Source: Ochrobactrum vermis
GTDB taxonomy: Bacteria; Pseudomonadota; Alphaproteobacteria; Rhizobiales; Rhizobiaceae
Length of the DNA stretch: 64,000 nt
NCBI RefSeq assembly: GCF_002975205.1
Contig: NZ_PCOC01000001.1
Coordinates: 806,001 to 870,000 of the forward strand
Direction of reading: 5' to 3'
Below, one piece after another: positions 18,612 through 28,109 of this stretch. Made by a program: the position numbers and the translations under genes. Within the stretch, counting starts at the first letter, position 1. Every line of letters begins with the position of its first letter. The notes under the pieces are model-generated. The model had not been told where the DNA came from. It did not search any database and saw only the letters and a program-made list of their open reading frames with translations.

Positions 18612-19079
18612 TTAGCGAAGAACGCGGCAGCTTGCGTCGTACACATACCAACGGTCGAAACCGTCGACGCAGAACTCGACATTGCGGCCCATCGAGGCAA
18701 AGCCCTGACCTTCCTCGATCATGTACCAGACCGAACGATACTGACCGTCGGTCAGAACGGCGGTTGCCTTGCAATAGGTGCGCTCGATCTGGGCCGGATT
18801 GGTCTTCGGTTCAAACCGCGTCAGCTGAACATCGCTCATGGCCGAAATGCCGACCTGGGGCAGGTTCGGAACATGCCGAACCTGATAGCCGAAATCTGAA
18901 ACCACCGACCGCAAAACACCTTGCTGGCTGCATGCGCCGGCATCGGCAACACCCGCAGGCGCCGAAGCAAGATAATCTGCGGCACTGGCCGGTAGAGACG
19001 CAAGCGTCAGGGGAAGGACAGACGCTGCAAACAGGGCTGCGCGTGAATACTGTCCGATGCGTTCCAGGGTTCGTTGCAT
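18612..19079 (-). CDS. Secreted protein of unknown function
   Basis: A 155-residue protein with a clear signal peptide (about residues 1-33, ending LPASA). The mature part has four cysteines (ACSQQ, TYCKA, EFCVD, ASCRV), probably in two disulfides, and aromatic-rich stretches such as YRSVWYMIEEGQGF. I do not recognise a family. It lies about 45 bases upstream of the T2 ribonuclease on the same strand and may share its export and expression. Confidence 0.7.
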   Translation of the reverse strand: MQRTLERIGQYSRAALFAASVLPLTLASLPASAADYLASAPAGVADAGACSQQGVLRSVVSDFGYQVRHVPNLPQVGISAMSDVQLTRFEPKTNPAQIERTYCKATAVLTDGQYRSVWYMIEEGQGFASMGRNVEFCVDGFDRWYVYDASCRVLR

Positions 19080-19173
19080 ATCTCTGTCCTGTCCCAAATT
19101 GCGGGCTCGCACCCGCTCTCATCTGCGATAACCGAAGCGTTGAGGCGCAGTTTCTGTCAGCAATTCACGCGGG

Positions 19174-20046
19174 TCAAGTGCGATCAGCCTCGCTGCGCAC
19201 CCACTTGATGCTGAAATTACTCCCTTTTTCCTCGGCCAGAAGCTTGGTAAGGCAGGGAAGCAGGGTTTGCATCTCACTTTCAAGTGTAAAGGGCGGGTTG
19301 ACGACAATCATGCCGGTGCCATCGAGGCGCGGTTCGGCGGACGGCGCACGAATCGCCAGCTCGATCTGCATGATCTTCGGGATGCCGGTTTCACGGAGCT
19401 GTCTGGTGAACCGCTCCGTTTCCTTGCGGTCCTTCACCGGATACCAGAGCGCATAGATGCCGCCACCGAAACGCTTGTGCGCCTTGACGAGACCATCCAC
19501 CAGACGATCGAATTCGCCTTCCTTTTCAAACGGTGGATCGACCAGCACCATCCCGCGCTTTTCCTTCGGCGGAAGGTGAGCGCCAAGCGCAAGCCAGCCG
19601 TCAAGCTCGGTTACGCGAACCTGATAATCACCGTCGAAGAGTTTCGCGAGCTTGGTGGAATCCTGCGGATGCAGTTCCAGTGCGGACAGGCGGTCCTGTT
19701 TACGCAACAAATGCCGGACGACAAGCGGTGAGCCCGGATAATGGCGAAGCTTTTCACCTCCATTGACCGCACGAACGGCAGCGAGATAGGGTTCCAGCAA
19801 CTCCAGCGCAGGCTGTTCGATCTGCCCCTTTTTCACCGCGTCCATGATGCGGTCGATGCCGCCCGTCCATTCGCCGGTCTTGCCGGCTTCGATACCTTTC
19901 AGATCGTAGCGACCGATGCCTGCATGCGTGTCGATGACACGAAAGGCCTGATCCTTGCGCTTCAGATATTCGACAAGGCGGGTCAGGATGACGTGCTTGA
20001 CGACATCCGCAAAATTTCCGGCGTGATAGGCGTGACGATAATTCAT
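19174..20046 (-). CDS. rlmJ: 23S rRNA A2030 N6-methyltransferase
   Basis: A 290-residue RlmJ (YhiR) protein that methylates an adenine of 23S rRNA with S-adenosylmethionine. It starts with MNYRHAYHAGNFADVVKH, as the family does, then has THAGIGRYDL for cofactor binding and the catalytic DPPFEKEGEFD. The start at 20046 matches the family N-terminus; a 12-codon in-frame extension does not. Confidence 0.95.
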   Translation of the reverse strand: MNYRHAYHAGNFADVVKHVILTRLVEYLKRKDQAFRVIDTHAGIGRYDLKGIEAGKTGEWTGGIDRIMDAVKKGQIEQPALELLEPYLAAVRAVNGGEKLRHYPGSPLVVRHLLRKQDRLSALELHPQDSTKLAKLFDGDYQVRVTELDGWLALGAHLPPKEKRGMVLVDPPFEKEGEFDRLVDGLVKAHKRFGGGIYALWYPVKDRKETERFTRQLRETGIPKIMQIELAIRAPSAEPRLDGTGMIVVNPPFTLESEMQTLLPCLTKLLAEEKGSNFSIKWVRSEADRT

Positions 20047-20199
20047 GGTTGCGCTTGTTTCATGTCGGCCTGTTTTCGGCAAGAGGCGGAGATACTCAAA
20101 AAGACCCCGCTCTGCGTCGTTCCTGCAATATCTCTGCTGTCACAAATATGACATACAACCTTTAACATCCGCTCCTTATTCCTTGAGTCGAGTCCCGAA

Positions 20200-21045
20200 A
20201 TGTCTGGTGGCGTCCTTCTGATCGTCCTCTTTGGCGCGTTCCTTCACGCAAGCTGGAACGCTATCGTAAAGGGGAGCGGAGACAAGTTCTTCGGTGCCGC
20301 GAGTGTGACCAGCGCTGCCGGTCTGATTGCGCTTTTTATCCTGCCTTTTCTGCCGCTGCCGAACCCGGCAAGCTGGGGCTACATAATGGCCTCGACCGTT
20401 ACGCAGGTATTCTACATGTCGCTCGTGGCCGCAGCCTATAAATCTGGCGACATGAGCGAAGCCTATCCGATCATGCGCGGCACACCGCCTTTGATTGTGG
20501 CATTGGTGAGCGGTCCGCTCGTCGGTGAAGTTATGGGGTGGCAAAGCTGGCTCGGCATAGCGCTGATCTGTTCCGGTGTTCTTGCAATGGCTCTTGACGC
20601 CCGCCGCAGAAATCGCGGCACATCAAGCCGTACGGCTTTGCTTGCTCTGGCAAACGCAGGTTTCATCGCCAGTTATACAATTATTGACGGTCTGGGCGTG
20701 CGCGTTTCCGGCGCGCCATTGTCCTATACGCTGTGGCTATTCATTATGAACGCCATACCGCTCGCGGGTTGGGCATTCTATCGTGAACCAGACCGGTTCA
20801 CCCGTTATCTGCGCAATCATTGGCGACCAGCCATGATAGGCGGCGTTGGAACCCTTGGTTCATACGGTCTGGCGCTGTGGGCGATGACCATGGCCCCTAT
20901 TGCCGTCGTGGCGGCGCTCCGCGAAACAGCCATCCTCTTCGGCGTGCTCATCTCGGTGTTGGTGTTGAAGGAAAAAGTCGGGCTGCCGCGCTTCATGGCT
21001 GCAGGACTGATTGTCCTTGGCGCGATTTCATTGCGCCTGTCGTGA
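20200..21045 (+). CDS. EamA/DMT family transporter
   Basis: This 281-residue membrane protein has ten predicted helices in two repeats, the drug/metabolite transporter (EamA) fold. The first repeat spans about residues 1-125 and the second 140-281. Charged residues such as DMSEAYPIMRGTPP line the repeat boundary as in family members. The substrate cannot be predicted. It is 77 bases upstream of the molybdopterin oxidoreductase gene. Confidence 0.9.
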   Translation: MSGGVLLIVLFGAFLHASWNAIVKGSGDKFFGAASVTSAAGLIALFILPFLPLPNPASWGYIMASTVTQVFYMSLVAAAYKSGDMSEAYPIMRGTPPLIVALVSGPLVGEVMGWQSWLGIALICSGVLAMALDARRRNRGTSSRTALLALANAGFIASYTIIDGLGVRVSGAPLSYTLWLFIMNAIPLAGWAFYREPDRFTRYLRNHWRPAMIGGVGTLGSYGLALWAMTMAPIAVVAALRETAILFGVLISVLVLKEKVGLPRFMAAGLIVLGAISLRLS

Positions 21046-21122
21046 AAAATTATTTCGTCACAGTGACGATCTTCCGGCAGAATTTCGTTTCTGCGAGAAG
21101 TGGCTTGGGATAAAAAGGCGAC

Positions 21123-23255
21123 ATGAACCAGCACGCTCCCATCTCGAACATCAAAACAGGTCATTCGGCTTGTCCGCATGACTGTCCGTCAACTTGCGCA
21201 CTCGATGTCGAAATTCTCGATGAGCGCACCATCGGGCGGGTGCGCGGCGCGAAGGACAACAGCTACACGGCTGGCGTCATCTGCGCCAAGGTGGCGCGCT
21301 ATGCCGAGCGTGTCCATCATCCCGATCGCCTCAAGCATCCGCTGGTTCGCGCTGGTGCGAAAGGCGAGGGGCAGTGGAAGGAAGCGTCATGGGACGCGGC
21401 ACTTGATCTCATCGCCGAGCGCTTCCTGAAAGCCGAGCAGCAATATGGCAGCGAAAGCGTCTGGCCATACTACTATGCGGGCACGATGGGGCTCGTGCAG
21501 CGCGACTCGATCAATCGTCTGCGCTTTGCCAAACGCTATTCCAACCAGTTCGACAGTTTTTGCACCAATATGGCCTGGACCGGATATTTTGCAGGAACAG
21601 GAAGCCTGACTGGCCCGGATCCTCGCGAAATGGCAAAGGCCGATGTCGTGGTAATCTGGGGCACCAATGCCGCTGCCACGCAGGTCAATGTCATGACCCA
21701 CGCTGTGCGGGCGCGAAAGGAACGCGGCGCCAAGATTGTCGTTATCGACGTTTACGCCAATACCACCGTCCGGCAGGCGGATATGGGCATTGTGTTGAAA
21801 CCGGGAACCGATGGCGCGTTTGCCTGTGCCGTCATGCATGTGCTGTTCCGTGACGGCCTTGCCGACTGGGACTATCTGGAGCGCTACACCGATGATCCGA
21901 AAGGGCTGGAGGCGCATCTTCAGACCCGGACACCGGAATGGGCAGCCGCAATTACCGGCTTGACCGTCGAAGAGATCGAGGCCTTTGCCCATCTCGTCGG
22001 CAAGACCAAGCGCACCTATTTCCGCCTCGGCTATGGTTTTACCCGCCAGCGCAACGGTGCGGTGAATATGCATGCTGCCGCCTCGATTGCCTGCGTGACT
22101 GGCGCTTTCCTCCATGAAGGCGGCGGCGCATTCCATTCGAACTCCGGCATCTTCAAGATGGACAAGCGCGAGATCGAAGGTCGCGCCATGCAGGATGTCG
22201 GTCTTCGGTTTCTCGATCAGTCGAAGATCGGGCGCATTCTCACCGGCGACAGTGACGCGCTGTATGGCGGTCCGCCCGTCATGGCGATGCTGATCCAGAA
22301 CACGAACCCGATGAATGTGACGCCGGAACAGCGGCTGGTTCGCAAGGGGTTTGCGCGTGAGGACCTTTTCGTTGCGGTACACGAACAGTTCATGACCGAT
22401 ACGGCGAAGATGGCCGATGTCGTCCTGCCTGCCACGACTTTCCTGGAGCACGACGATATCTATCGCGGCGGCGGACAGCAGCATGTGGTTCTGGGGCCGA
22501 AACTGATCGAGCCTCTCGCCGATGCACGTCCGAACATCTTCGTTATCAACGAACTGGCAAAGCGTCTTGGCGTTGCGCATCTGCCGGGCTTCGATCTGGA
22601 CGAGCGCACGCTGATCGACAACATGAATGCCAATAGCGACCTTCCGCAATTCGACGAGTTGAAGGAAAAGCGGTTTGTCGATCTCCAGCCGCCGTTTGAG
22701 GAAGCGCACTATATCAATGGCTTCAAATGGCCGGACGGCAAATTCCGCTTTCGCCCGGACTGGACCGGAAGCCCTTCGCCGAACAAGCCACCGGAAGTCA
22801 TGGGTCTGCAGGGAGCGTTCGAATCTATTCCCGAATTTCCTGACTATTGGGAAGTGATCGAAACGGCGGATGCCGATCATCCATTCCGCATGACGACCTC
22901 ACCGGCGCATAATTTCCTGAATTCGACCTTTGCCGAAACGCCGACATCGCTCGCCAAGGAAATCCGGCCTGAGTTGCTTATTCATCCTGATGATGCGGCA
23001 GAGCTTGGCATCGAGAATGGTGAACGGATCGAGATTGGCAATCATCGCGGCGAGCTGGTGCTGCATGCCGTGCTGCGTGCCGGGCAAAAGCGCGGCGTCG
23101 TCGTGTCGGAGGGTATTTTCCCGAACTCGACATTCGAGCGCGGGGAAGGGATCAATATATTGATCGGCGCTGAACCTGCCGCACCCTATGGCGGGCTGGC
23201 AGTGCATGACACCAAGATCTGGATTCGCAAATTAACTGCATCCCGAAAAGTGTGA
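21123..23255 (+). CDS. Molybdopterin-dependent oxidoreductase, FdhA/BisC-like
   Basis: This 710-residue enzyme of the DMSO-reductase superfamily binds an N-terminal [4Fe-4S] cluster through CPHDCPSTC and the Cys in AGVICAKV (residues 18-26 and about 57). A molybdopterin guanine dinucleotide domain (VVIWGTNAAATQVNVM, and NTNPMNVTPEQ near 395) and a C-terminal dinucleotide-binding domain (LLIHPDDAAELGI, HNFLNSTFAE) follow. No electron-transfer or membrane subunit is encoded beside it, so its partner and substrate are open. MoaD and MoaE from 8.0-8.7 kb serve its cofactor. It is cytosolic, as no Tat signal precedes the cluster. Confidence 0.9.
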   Translation: MNQHAPISNIKTGHSACPHDCPSTCALDVEILDERTIGRVRGAKDNSYTAGVICAKVARYAERVHHPDRLKHPLVRAGAKGEGQWKEASWDAALDLIAERFLKAEQQYGSESVWPYYYAGTMGLVQRDSINRLRFAKRYSNQFDSFCTNMAWTGYFAGTGSLTGPDPREMAKADVVVIWGTNAAATQVNVMTHAVRARKERGAKIVVIDVYANTTVRQADMGIVLKPGTDGAFACAVMHVLFRDGLADWDYLERYTDDPKGLEAHLQTRTPEWAAAITGLTVEEIEAFAHLVGKTKRTYFRLGYGFTRQRNGAVNMHAAASIACVTGAFLHEGGGAFHSNSGIFKMDKREIEGRAMQDVGLRFLDQSKIGRILTGDSDALYGGPPVMAMLIQNTNPMNVTPEQRLVRKGFAREDLFVAVHEQFMTDTAKMADVVLPATTFLEHDDIYRGGGQQHVVLGPKLIEPLADARPNIFVINELAKRLGVAHLPGFDLDERTLIDNMNANSDLPQFDELKEKRFVDLQPPFEEAHYINGFKWPDGKFRFRPDWTGSPSPNKPPEVMGLQGAFESIPEFPDYWEVIETADADHPFRMTTSPAHNFLNSTFAETPTSLAKEIRPELLIHPDDAAELGIENGERIEIGNHRGELVLHAVLRAGQKRGVVVSEGIFPNSTFERGEGINILIGAEPAAPYGGLAVHDTKIWIRKLTASRKV

Positions 23256-23314
23256 AACGTTTTTCGGATCAGATGCGCGTCAAAAATACCGCTCTAAACG
23301 CATAAATATTTATC

Positions 23315-23365
23315 AAACAACGCCGGGGTGGAGATATATTCTATATCTCCACCCCGGCGTTGTTT
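23315..23365. terminator. Perfect 24-bp bidirectional terminator
   Basis: Arms 23315-23338 and 23342-23365 are complementary over all 24 bases around a TTC loop. The outer ends are A/T-rich (AAACAA and TTGTTT), so each strand has U-rich 3' flank. It lies between the convergent oxidoreductase and DUF992 genes, 60 bases after the former and 15 bases from the latter's stop. The stem is unusually long. Confidence 0.85.
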
Positions 23366-23379
23366 ATTCGTGCCGCCTG

Positions 23380-23904
23380 TTAGCCAGCGTAACGCAGTCT
23401 CAGCTTGGAAACACCCACAGCTGCATTCAGGCCGCGCTGGCCTTGAAGCGAGATTGGCTGAAGCGAAATCGTCTTCCACGAACCGCCAGTCAGGATGTTG
23501 GTGCCGAAGCCGACGCCGATAGCTGCATTGGCGGATGCGCCGACGTAACGACCCTGAAGAGCGCCTTCCGGACGAACGGTCGGAGCCCAGACGGCCCAGG
23601 CGACGCGACCGCCATTGATGAAGCCGACATCGATGCCGAGCTTGGTAATCGTCCCGGTATAACGCTCAAGCGGACCACGGCCACGGGCGGGGCTGAATAC
23701 GCAGTCCACATCCTGCTGGCTGCCGATAATGACGCCGATGGCAGGCGAAATATCACAGGACAGCGTGCCGACTTCCGAGCGCGGCTGGGTACGACCCGAA
23801 GCGGGAGGAGCTACGTAGTCGGCAGCAATGGCTGGAGCCGTGACCGCAATGCCGGAAATCACGGCCATTGCCGAAAGAAAGGAAGTCGAAAAACGGAGAG
23901 ACAT
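23380..23904 (-). CDS. DUF992 secreted protein
   Basis: A 174-residue protein of the rhizobial DUF992 family. It has a signal peptide (about 1-28, ending APAIAA) and the family phrases GTLSCDISPAIGVIIGS, DCVFSP, YTGTITKLGIDVG and GRYVGASANAAIGVGFG. The fold is probably a small beta sandwich in the periplasm; the function is unknown. It ends at the long bidirectional terminator. Confidence 0.9.
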   Translation of the reverse strand: MSLRFSTSFLSAMAVISGIAVTAPAIAADYVAPPASGRTQPRSEVGTLSCDISPAIGVIIGSQQDVDCVFSPARGRGPLERYTGTITKLGIDVGFINGGRVAWAVWAPTVRPEGALQGRYVGASANAAIGVGFGTNILTGGSWKTISLQPISLQGQRGLNAAVGVSKLRLRYAG

Positions 23905-24067
23905 GTCCTTGTCCTCTTCTAAAACACATATTGAAAGAGACGCTTACACGACTCTTAACGAGATTTGCCGAAGCAAGTTCCGTTACGACGGGGAATTAGA
24001 GCTTTTTGCGGGAAATTAAAGTTTTATTAACAAAAAAATTGGGCTGTGATTAATTTGTCGCGCGCTA

Positions 24068-24685
24068 TCACGCGCTCAGAACCATCGCACCGGTGAAATC
24101 CGGCTGGTTGTCTTGCTCATCGGCAAATTTGCGTAGCGCCAGCGCATAGAGCTGATGCTCGGCTTTCAGAACGCGGGCCGCAAGCGCTTCGGCATTATCG
24201 CCGACGAGTACCGGCACCGCCGCCTGTGCCAGAATTGGACCCTCATCCATCCCTTCCGTTACCAGATGCACGGTGCAACCTGCGACTTTCATGCCCGCAT
24301 CCAGCGCGCGCTGATGAGTATGCAGTCCGGGGAAAAGTGGCAGCAGGGAAGGATGAATGTTGAGAATGCGACCTTCATAGGGGGCAATGAAGCGGCCTGA
24401 CAGAAGGCGCATGTAGCCGGCAAGGCAGATGATATCCGGCTTCAAGGCGGCAAGCGCCTCCAGAATGGCATCTTCATGCTCATCCTTCGACGCATAATCC
24501 TTGCGCTTGAAAATCTGTGTCGCAATGCCAGCGGCTTGCGCCTTGGCAAGGCCGCCAGCTTCTGCCTTGTCGGAAAAAACTGCCACCACTTCAGCCGGAA
24601 AGTCGGCATCTTGCGTGGCGCGGATCACCGCCTCCATATTGGAGCCGCCGCCCGAAATGAAGATGACGACCCGCTTGCGGCTCAT
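24068..24685 (-). CDS. purN: Phosphoribosylglycinamide formyltransferase
   Basis: A 205-residue PurN that transfers a formyl group from 10-formyl-tetrahydrofolate to GAR in purine synthesis. It has [12 protein letters not shown] near residues 9-20 for GAR binding and the catalytic region with [17 protein letters not shown] (Asn, His) near 108-124, followed by [12 protein letters not shown] with the catalytic Asp. Its ATG overlaps the purM stop (ATGA), as usual for purM-purN. Confidence 0.97.
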   Translation of the reverse strand: MSRKRVVIFISGGGSNMEAVIRATQDADFPAEVVAVFSDKAEAGGLAKAQAAGIATQIFKRKDYASKDEHEDAILEALAALKPDIICLAGYMRLLSGRFIAPYEGRILNIHPSLLPLFPGLHTHQRALDAGMKVAGCTVHLVTEGMDEGPILAQAAVPVLVGDNAEALAARVLKAEHQLYALALRKFADEQDNQPDFTGAMVLSA

Positions 24686-25773
24686 ACCGAAAGCATCCCC
24701 TTGTAGACGACGCCGTCCTTTTCGCGCTTCACCATCCGGCCGAGCGTGACAACCTTTTCACCTTCAGCGGCAAGGGCAGCCACGACTTCCTCGACCTTCT
24801 CTGGCTTCACGACGGCAATCATGCCAATGCCGCAATTGAACGTGCGCAGCATTTCGTTCGGCTCGACGCCGCCCGTCTTGGCGAGCCAGGAGAAGACTGG
24901 CGGAACGGAAATGGACGCAAGGTCGATTTCGGCAGCGAGACCTTCAGGCAGGACGCGTGGAATATTGTCCGGGAAGCCGCCGCCAGTAATGTGCGCCAGC
25001 GCCTTGATACCATCCGAAGCGCGGATCGCAGCGAGAAGAGGCTTCACATAAATACGTGTTGGGGTGAGCAGAGCTTCACCGAGCGTCGCGCCCGGCTGGA
25101 ACGGTGCATCGGACTTCCAGCCGAGGCCGGAAAGTTCGACGATGCGGCGTACCAGCGAAAATCCGTTGGAATGAACACCGGACGAAGCAAGGCCAAGTAT
25201 GGCGTCACCTTCGGCAACATCGCCGCGCGGCAGCAGGCGGTCACGTTCAGCTGCACCAACCGCAAAACCGGCAAGGTCGTAGTCACCGTCGCGATACATG
25301 CCGGGCATTTCAGCAGTTTCACCGCCGATCAGCGCACAACCGGCCTGACGGCATCCCTCGGCGATGCCTGCAACGATATCGACGCCCTGATCCGGCGAAA
25401 GCTTGCCGGTCGCAAAATAGTCGAGGAAGAAGAGTGGCTCAGCACCCTGTACGACAAGATCGTTGACGCACATGGCGACAAGATCGATGCCCACCGTGTC
25501 ATGCTTGTCGGCATCGATTGCGATTTTCAGCTTGGTGCCAACACCGTCATTGGCGGCAACGAGCACCGGATCCTTGAAACCTGCAGCCTTCAGGTCGAAC
25601 AGACCGCCGAAGCCGCCGATCTCCCCGTCTGCGCCGGGGCGGCGGGTGGAACGAACGAGCGGCTTGATCTTTTCGACCATCAGATTGCCAGCATCGATGT
25701 CGACACCAGCTTGCGCATAGGTCAGGCCATTACGGGCAACGGGCTTATCGGCGGACTTTTTTTCCATGGTCAT
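24682..25773 (-). CDS. purM: Phosphoribosylformylglycinamidine cyclo-ligase
   Basis: A 363-residue PurM that closes the imidazole ring to give AIR with ATP. Family motifs include [13 protein letters not shown] at the N-terminus, [16 protein letters not shown] near residue 75, and [11 protein letters not shown]. Length is slightly above the typical 345. The start could be the ATG at 25773 or that at 25767. It is co-transcribed with purN by overlap. Confidence 0.97.
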   Translation of the reverse strand: MTMEKKSADKPVARNGLTYAQAGVDIDAGNLMVEKIKPLVRSTRRPGADGEIGGFGGLFDLKAAGFKDPVLVAANDGVGTKLKIAIDADKHDTVGIDLVAMCVNDLVVQGAEPLFFLDYFATGKLSPDQGVDIVAGIAEGCRQAGCALIGGETAEMPGMYRDGDYDLAGFAVGAAERDRLLPRGDVAEGDAILGLASSGVHSNGFSLVRRIVELSGLGWKSDAPFQPGATLGEALLTPTRIYVKPLLAAIRASDGIKALAHITGGGFPDNIPRVLPEGLAAEIDLASISVPPVFSWLAKTGGVEPNEMLRTFNCGIGMIAVVKPEKVEEVVAALAAEGEKVVTLGRMVKREKDGVVYKGMLSV

Positions 25774-26127
25774 GGCCTGCTCCTGTGCTTATCCACGCAG
25801 CTGTTTAATGCATTTTCGGCAAAAGCGTTATAACGGTTTTGCTCAAGGATAATGCGATAAACAGAGAATGTGCGCGCAATGGCACGAGACGGCGCTGCCC
25901 GCAAGGCCACAAAGCCCGAAAAGAGTGAAACAGCGCAGGATTCTGCCTAAAATCGTTATGGATCATTTCTGTCGCGATGGAGGTTGTGTCCCGGCTCGCT
26001 TTTCGCACAGACATTGCAATCCTCACGGACCGTTCTAACTTGTTCCCGGTCGTACTAACATATCCGTAACGCCATTCTGCTATCAGGACTGGCTTTATCC
26101 AATACGTTTCCTGGAAAACAGACGCCT
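25774..26127. other. Intergenic region purM / PerM-like gene
   Basis: This stretch of about 350 bases lies between divergent genes. It must hold the purM promoter on the minus strand and that of the permease on the plus strand. A 23-codon plus-strand frame at 25879-25950 is charged and hydrophilic but has no ribosome binding site, so I do not call it. No riboswitch-like structure is evident. Confidence 0.4.
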
Positions 26128-27369
26128 ATGGTCAAGAAACCGACACCCACGCGCACGAGCGCCAGCCGAACGATCCGTCAGTCGGAAGCGACAGTTCGCG
26201 ATGGCGACATTCACGTCAATGTGGAAGTCGGTGCGCTGACCGGCTCTTCGGTGCGCCGTCAGGCGATGTTCTGGGTGGGGACCGTCGCGGTCTTCATTTT
26301 GTTCCTCGTTATATTCAGTTCGGTTCTGCTGCCTTTTGTTGCCGGCATGGCGCTGGCCTACTTCCTCGATCCCGTCGCAGACAGGCTGGAACGTTTTGGC
26401 CTGTCTCGGCTTGCGGCCACGATCGTCATCCTGCTCATCTTCCTGATGGCGCTCGTTCTCGGTCTGATGATTGTCGTGCCAATTTTGGCAACACAGCTTG
26501 CCGACTTTATTTCAAAAATCCCCGAATACATCACCCAGTTGCAGTCGCTGCTGGCGAATGAGGATTCGCAATGGCTGAAGAAATATATCGGCATTGACAG
26601 TTCCGTCATTCAGCAGAATCTGAGTTCCCTGCTCCAGCAGGGCGCCAGTTTCATGTCGACCTTGCTCCAATCCCTGTGGAATTCGGGGAAATCGCTGATC
26701 GATATTGCGGGCCTTTTTGTCGTCACCCCGGTGGTTGCGTTCTACATGCTTCTGGACTGGGACCGCATGGTAAGCAGCATCGATTCATGGGTGCCGCGCC
26801 GCCAGCTTCACACTGTGCGCCGCATCGCCGCTGAGATGAATGCCGCCGTCGCCGGTTTCATTCGCGGTCAGGGAACGCTCTGCCTCATTCTGGGAACCTA
26901 TTACGCCATCGGTCTCACCCTGACCGGGCTCAATTTCGGCCTGTTGATCGGCTTTTTCGCCGGTCTCATCAGCTTTATTCCCTACATCGGTTCCTTTGTC
27001 GGCCTGGCGCTCGCCATCGGTGTGGCGCTGGTCCAGTTCTGGCCTGACTGGATCATGATCTGTGCCGTCGCGGGTGTGTTTTTCCTTGGTCAGTTCGTGG
27101 AAGGCAACATCCTCCAGCCGAAGCTTGTCGGGTCATCCGTCGGGTTGCATCCGGTCTGGCTCATGTTCGCTCTTTTCGCCTTCGGTTCCCTGTTCGGTTT
27201 CACCGGAATGCTGGTGGCAGTGCCTGCTGCGGCGGCAGTCGGGGTGCTTGTGCGGTTCGCTTTGAATAGCTATCTCCACTCACCGATGTATGATCCTGCC
27301 CACCATCAGCCCAACCCCGACGCCGGGCCGTTGATCGAGGCAGGCGAGAACGCAGGCAAAGAGAAATGA
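26128..27369 (+). CDS. AI-2E/PerM family transporter
   Basis: A 413-residue membrane protein of the AI-2E transporter (PerM) family. A polar N-terminus of about 40 residues precedes paired helices, then a soluble helical domain near residues 130-210, then the conserved C-terminal membrane block (GLLIGFFAGLISFIPYIGSFVG and VEGNILQPKLVG near 270-335). Members are proposed exporters or antiporters, mostly uncharacterised. It is followed by hdaA after 39 bases; PerM-like genes commonly stand beside hda genes in this order. Confidence 0.9.
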   Translation: MVKKPTPTRTSASRTIRQSEATVRDGDIHVNVEVGALTGSSVRRQAMFWVGTVAVFILFLVIFSSVLLPFVAGMALAYFLDPVADRLERFGLSRLAATIVILLIFLMALVLGLMIVVPILATQLADFISKIPEYITQLQSLLANEDSQWLKKYIGIDSSVIQQNLSSLLQQGASFMSTLLQSLWNSGKSLIDIAGLFVVTPVVAFYMLLDWDRMVSSIDSWVPRRQLHTVRRIAAEMNAAVAGFIRGQGTLCLILGTYYAIGLTLTGLNFGLLIGFFAGLISFIPYIGSFVGLALAIGVALVQFWPDWIMICAVAGVFFLGQFVEGNILQPKLVGSSVGLHPVWLMFALFAFGSLFGFTGMLVAVPAAAAVGVLVRFALNSYLHSPMYDPAHHQPNPDAGPLIEAGENAGKEK

Positions 27370-27408
27370 GACTGGGTCGTAACTGGGCGAGATTTACAAG
27401 AGGCCGCG

Positions 27409-28107
27409 ATGCGTGAGGCACCGCGCCAGATTCCGTTGAATCTTGAGCATCAGCCCGGCTATCACCGGGAGGACCTGATCGTCACGGGCTCAAACCGTGC
27501 CGCCGTCGATCTCATCGATCGCTGGCCGAATTGGTTGTCGCCCGTCACGATCCTTGCCGGGCCGACAGGATCAGGTAAAACCCATCTGGCAGAAATCTGG
27601 CGTGCAGGAACGGGCGCGCTTCTGGTCGATCCTTCGAATATCACCGAGGAAGACGTGAACGGTGCTGCCGAATATCCCGTGCTGATCGACGATATCGGTG
27701 CGGCACCTTTCGATGAAACCGGACTTTTCCATCTCATCAACAGCGTTCGACAGAATGCGGCTCAGGGGCTTGGACCTTCTCTGCTCATGACGTCCCGTCT
27801 GTGGCCCGCAAACTGGAACGTCAAACTCCCCGATCTTGCCTCGCGCCTCAAAGCGGCGACCGTCGTGGAAATTGCAGAACCGGACGATCTGCTGCTTTCC
27901 GGCGTCATTCACAAGTTATTCGCGGACCGGCAGGTGAGCGTCGAGCCGCATGTCGTCGCCTATCTGGTGAGCCGGATGGAACGTTCGCTTCTGTCTGCAA
28001 TCCTGATCGTTGACAAGCTCGATCGGGCGGCGCTCGAGCAGAAAAGCCGTATCACACGCACACTCGCCGCTCAGGTTGTGGCGGGCAGCGAACAGCCGGA
28101 ACGCTGA
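27409..28107 (+). CDS. hdaA: HdaA, DnaA regulatory inactivation protein
   Basis: This 232-residue DnaA-related AAA+ protein has Walker A GPTGSGKTHL near residues 49-58 and a Walker B-like VLIDDIGAAPFD near 86-97. It lacks the DnaA DNA-binding domain. The N-terminus carries QIPLNL, similar to the clamp-binding QLxLxL motif that lets Hda proteins act with the DNA polymerase clamp to promote DnaA-ATP hydrolysis. That role is established for Hda in E. coli and HdaA in Caulobacter and inferred here. Confidence 0.93.
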   Translation: MREAPRQIPLNLEHQPGYHREDLIVTGSNRAAVDLIDRWPNWLSPVTILAGPTGSGKTHLAEIWRAGTGALLVDPSNITEEDVNGAAEYPVLIDDIGAAPFDETGLFHLINSVRQNAAQGLGPSLLMTSRLWPANWNVKLPDLASRLKAATVVEIAEPDDLLLSGVIHKLFADRQVSVEPHVVAYLVSRMERSLLSAILIVDKLDRAALEQKSRITRTLAAQVVAGSEQPER

Positions 28108-28109
28108 GG

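Noticed and set aside
21387..22880. A 497-codon minus-strand frame opposite the molybdopterin oxidoreductase
   Set aside because: It lies antisense to a well-supported enzyme over its whole length and its composition (many His, Arg, Cys) is not protein-like.
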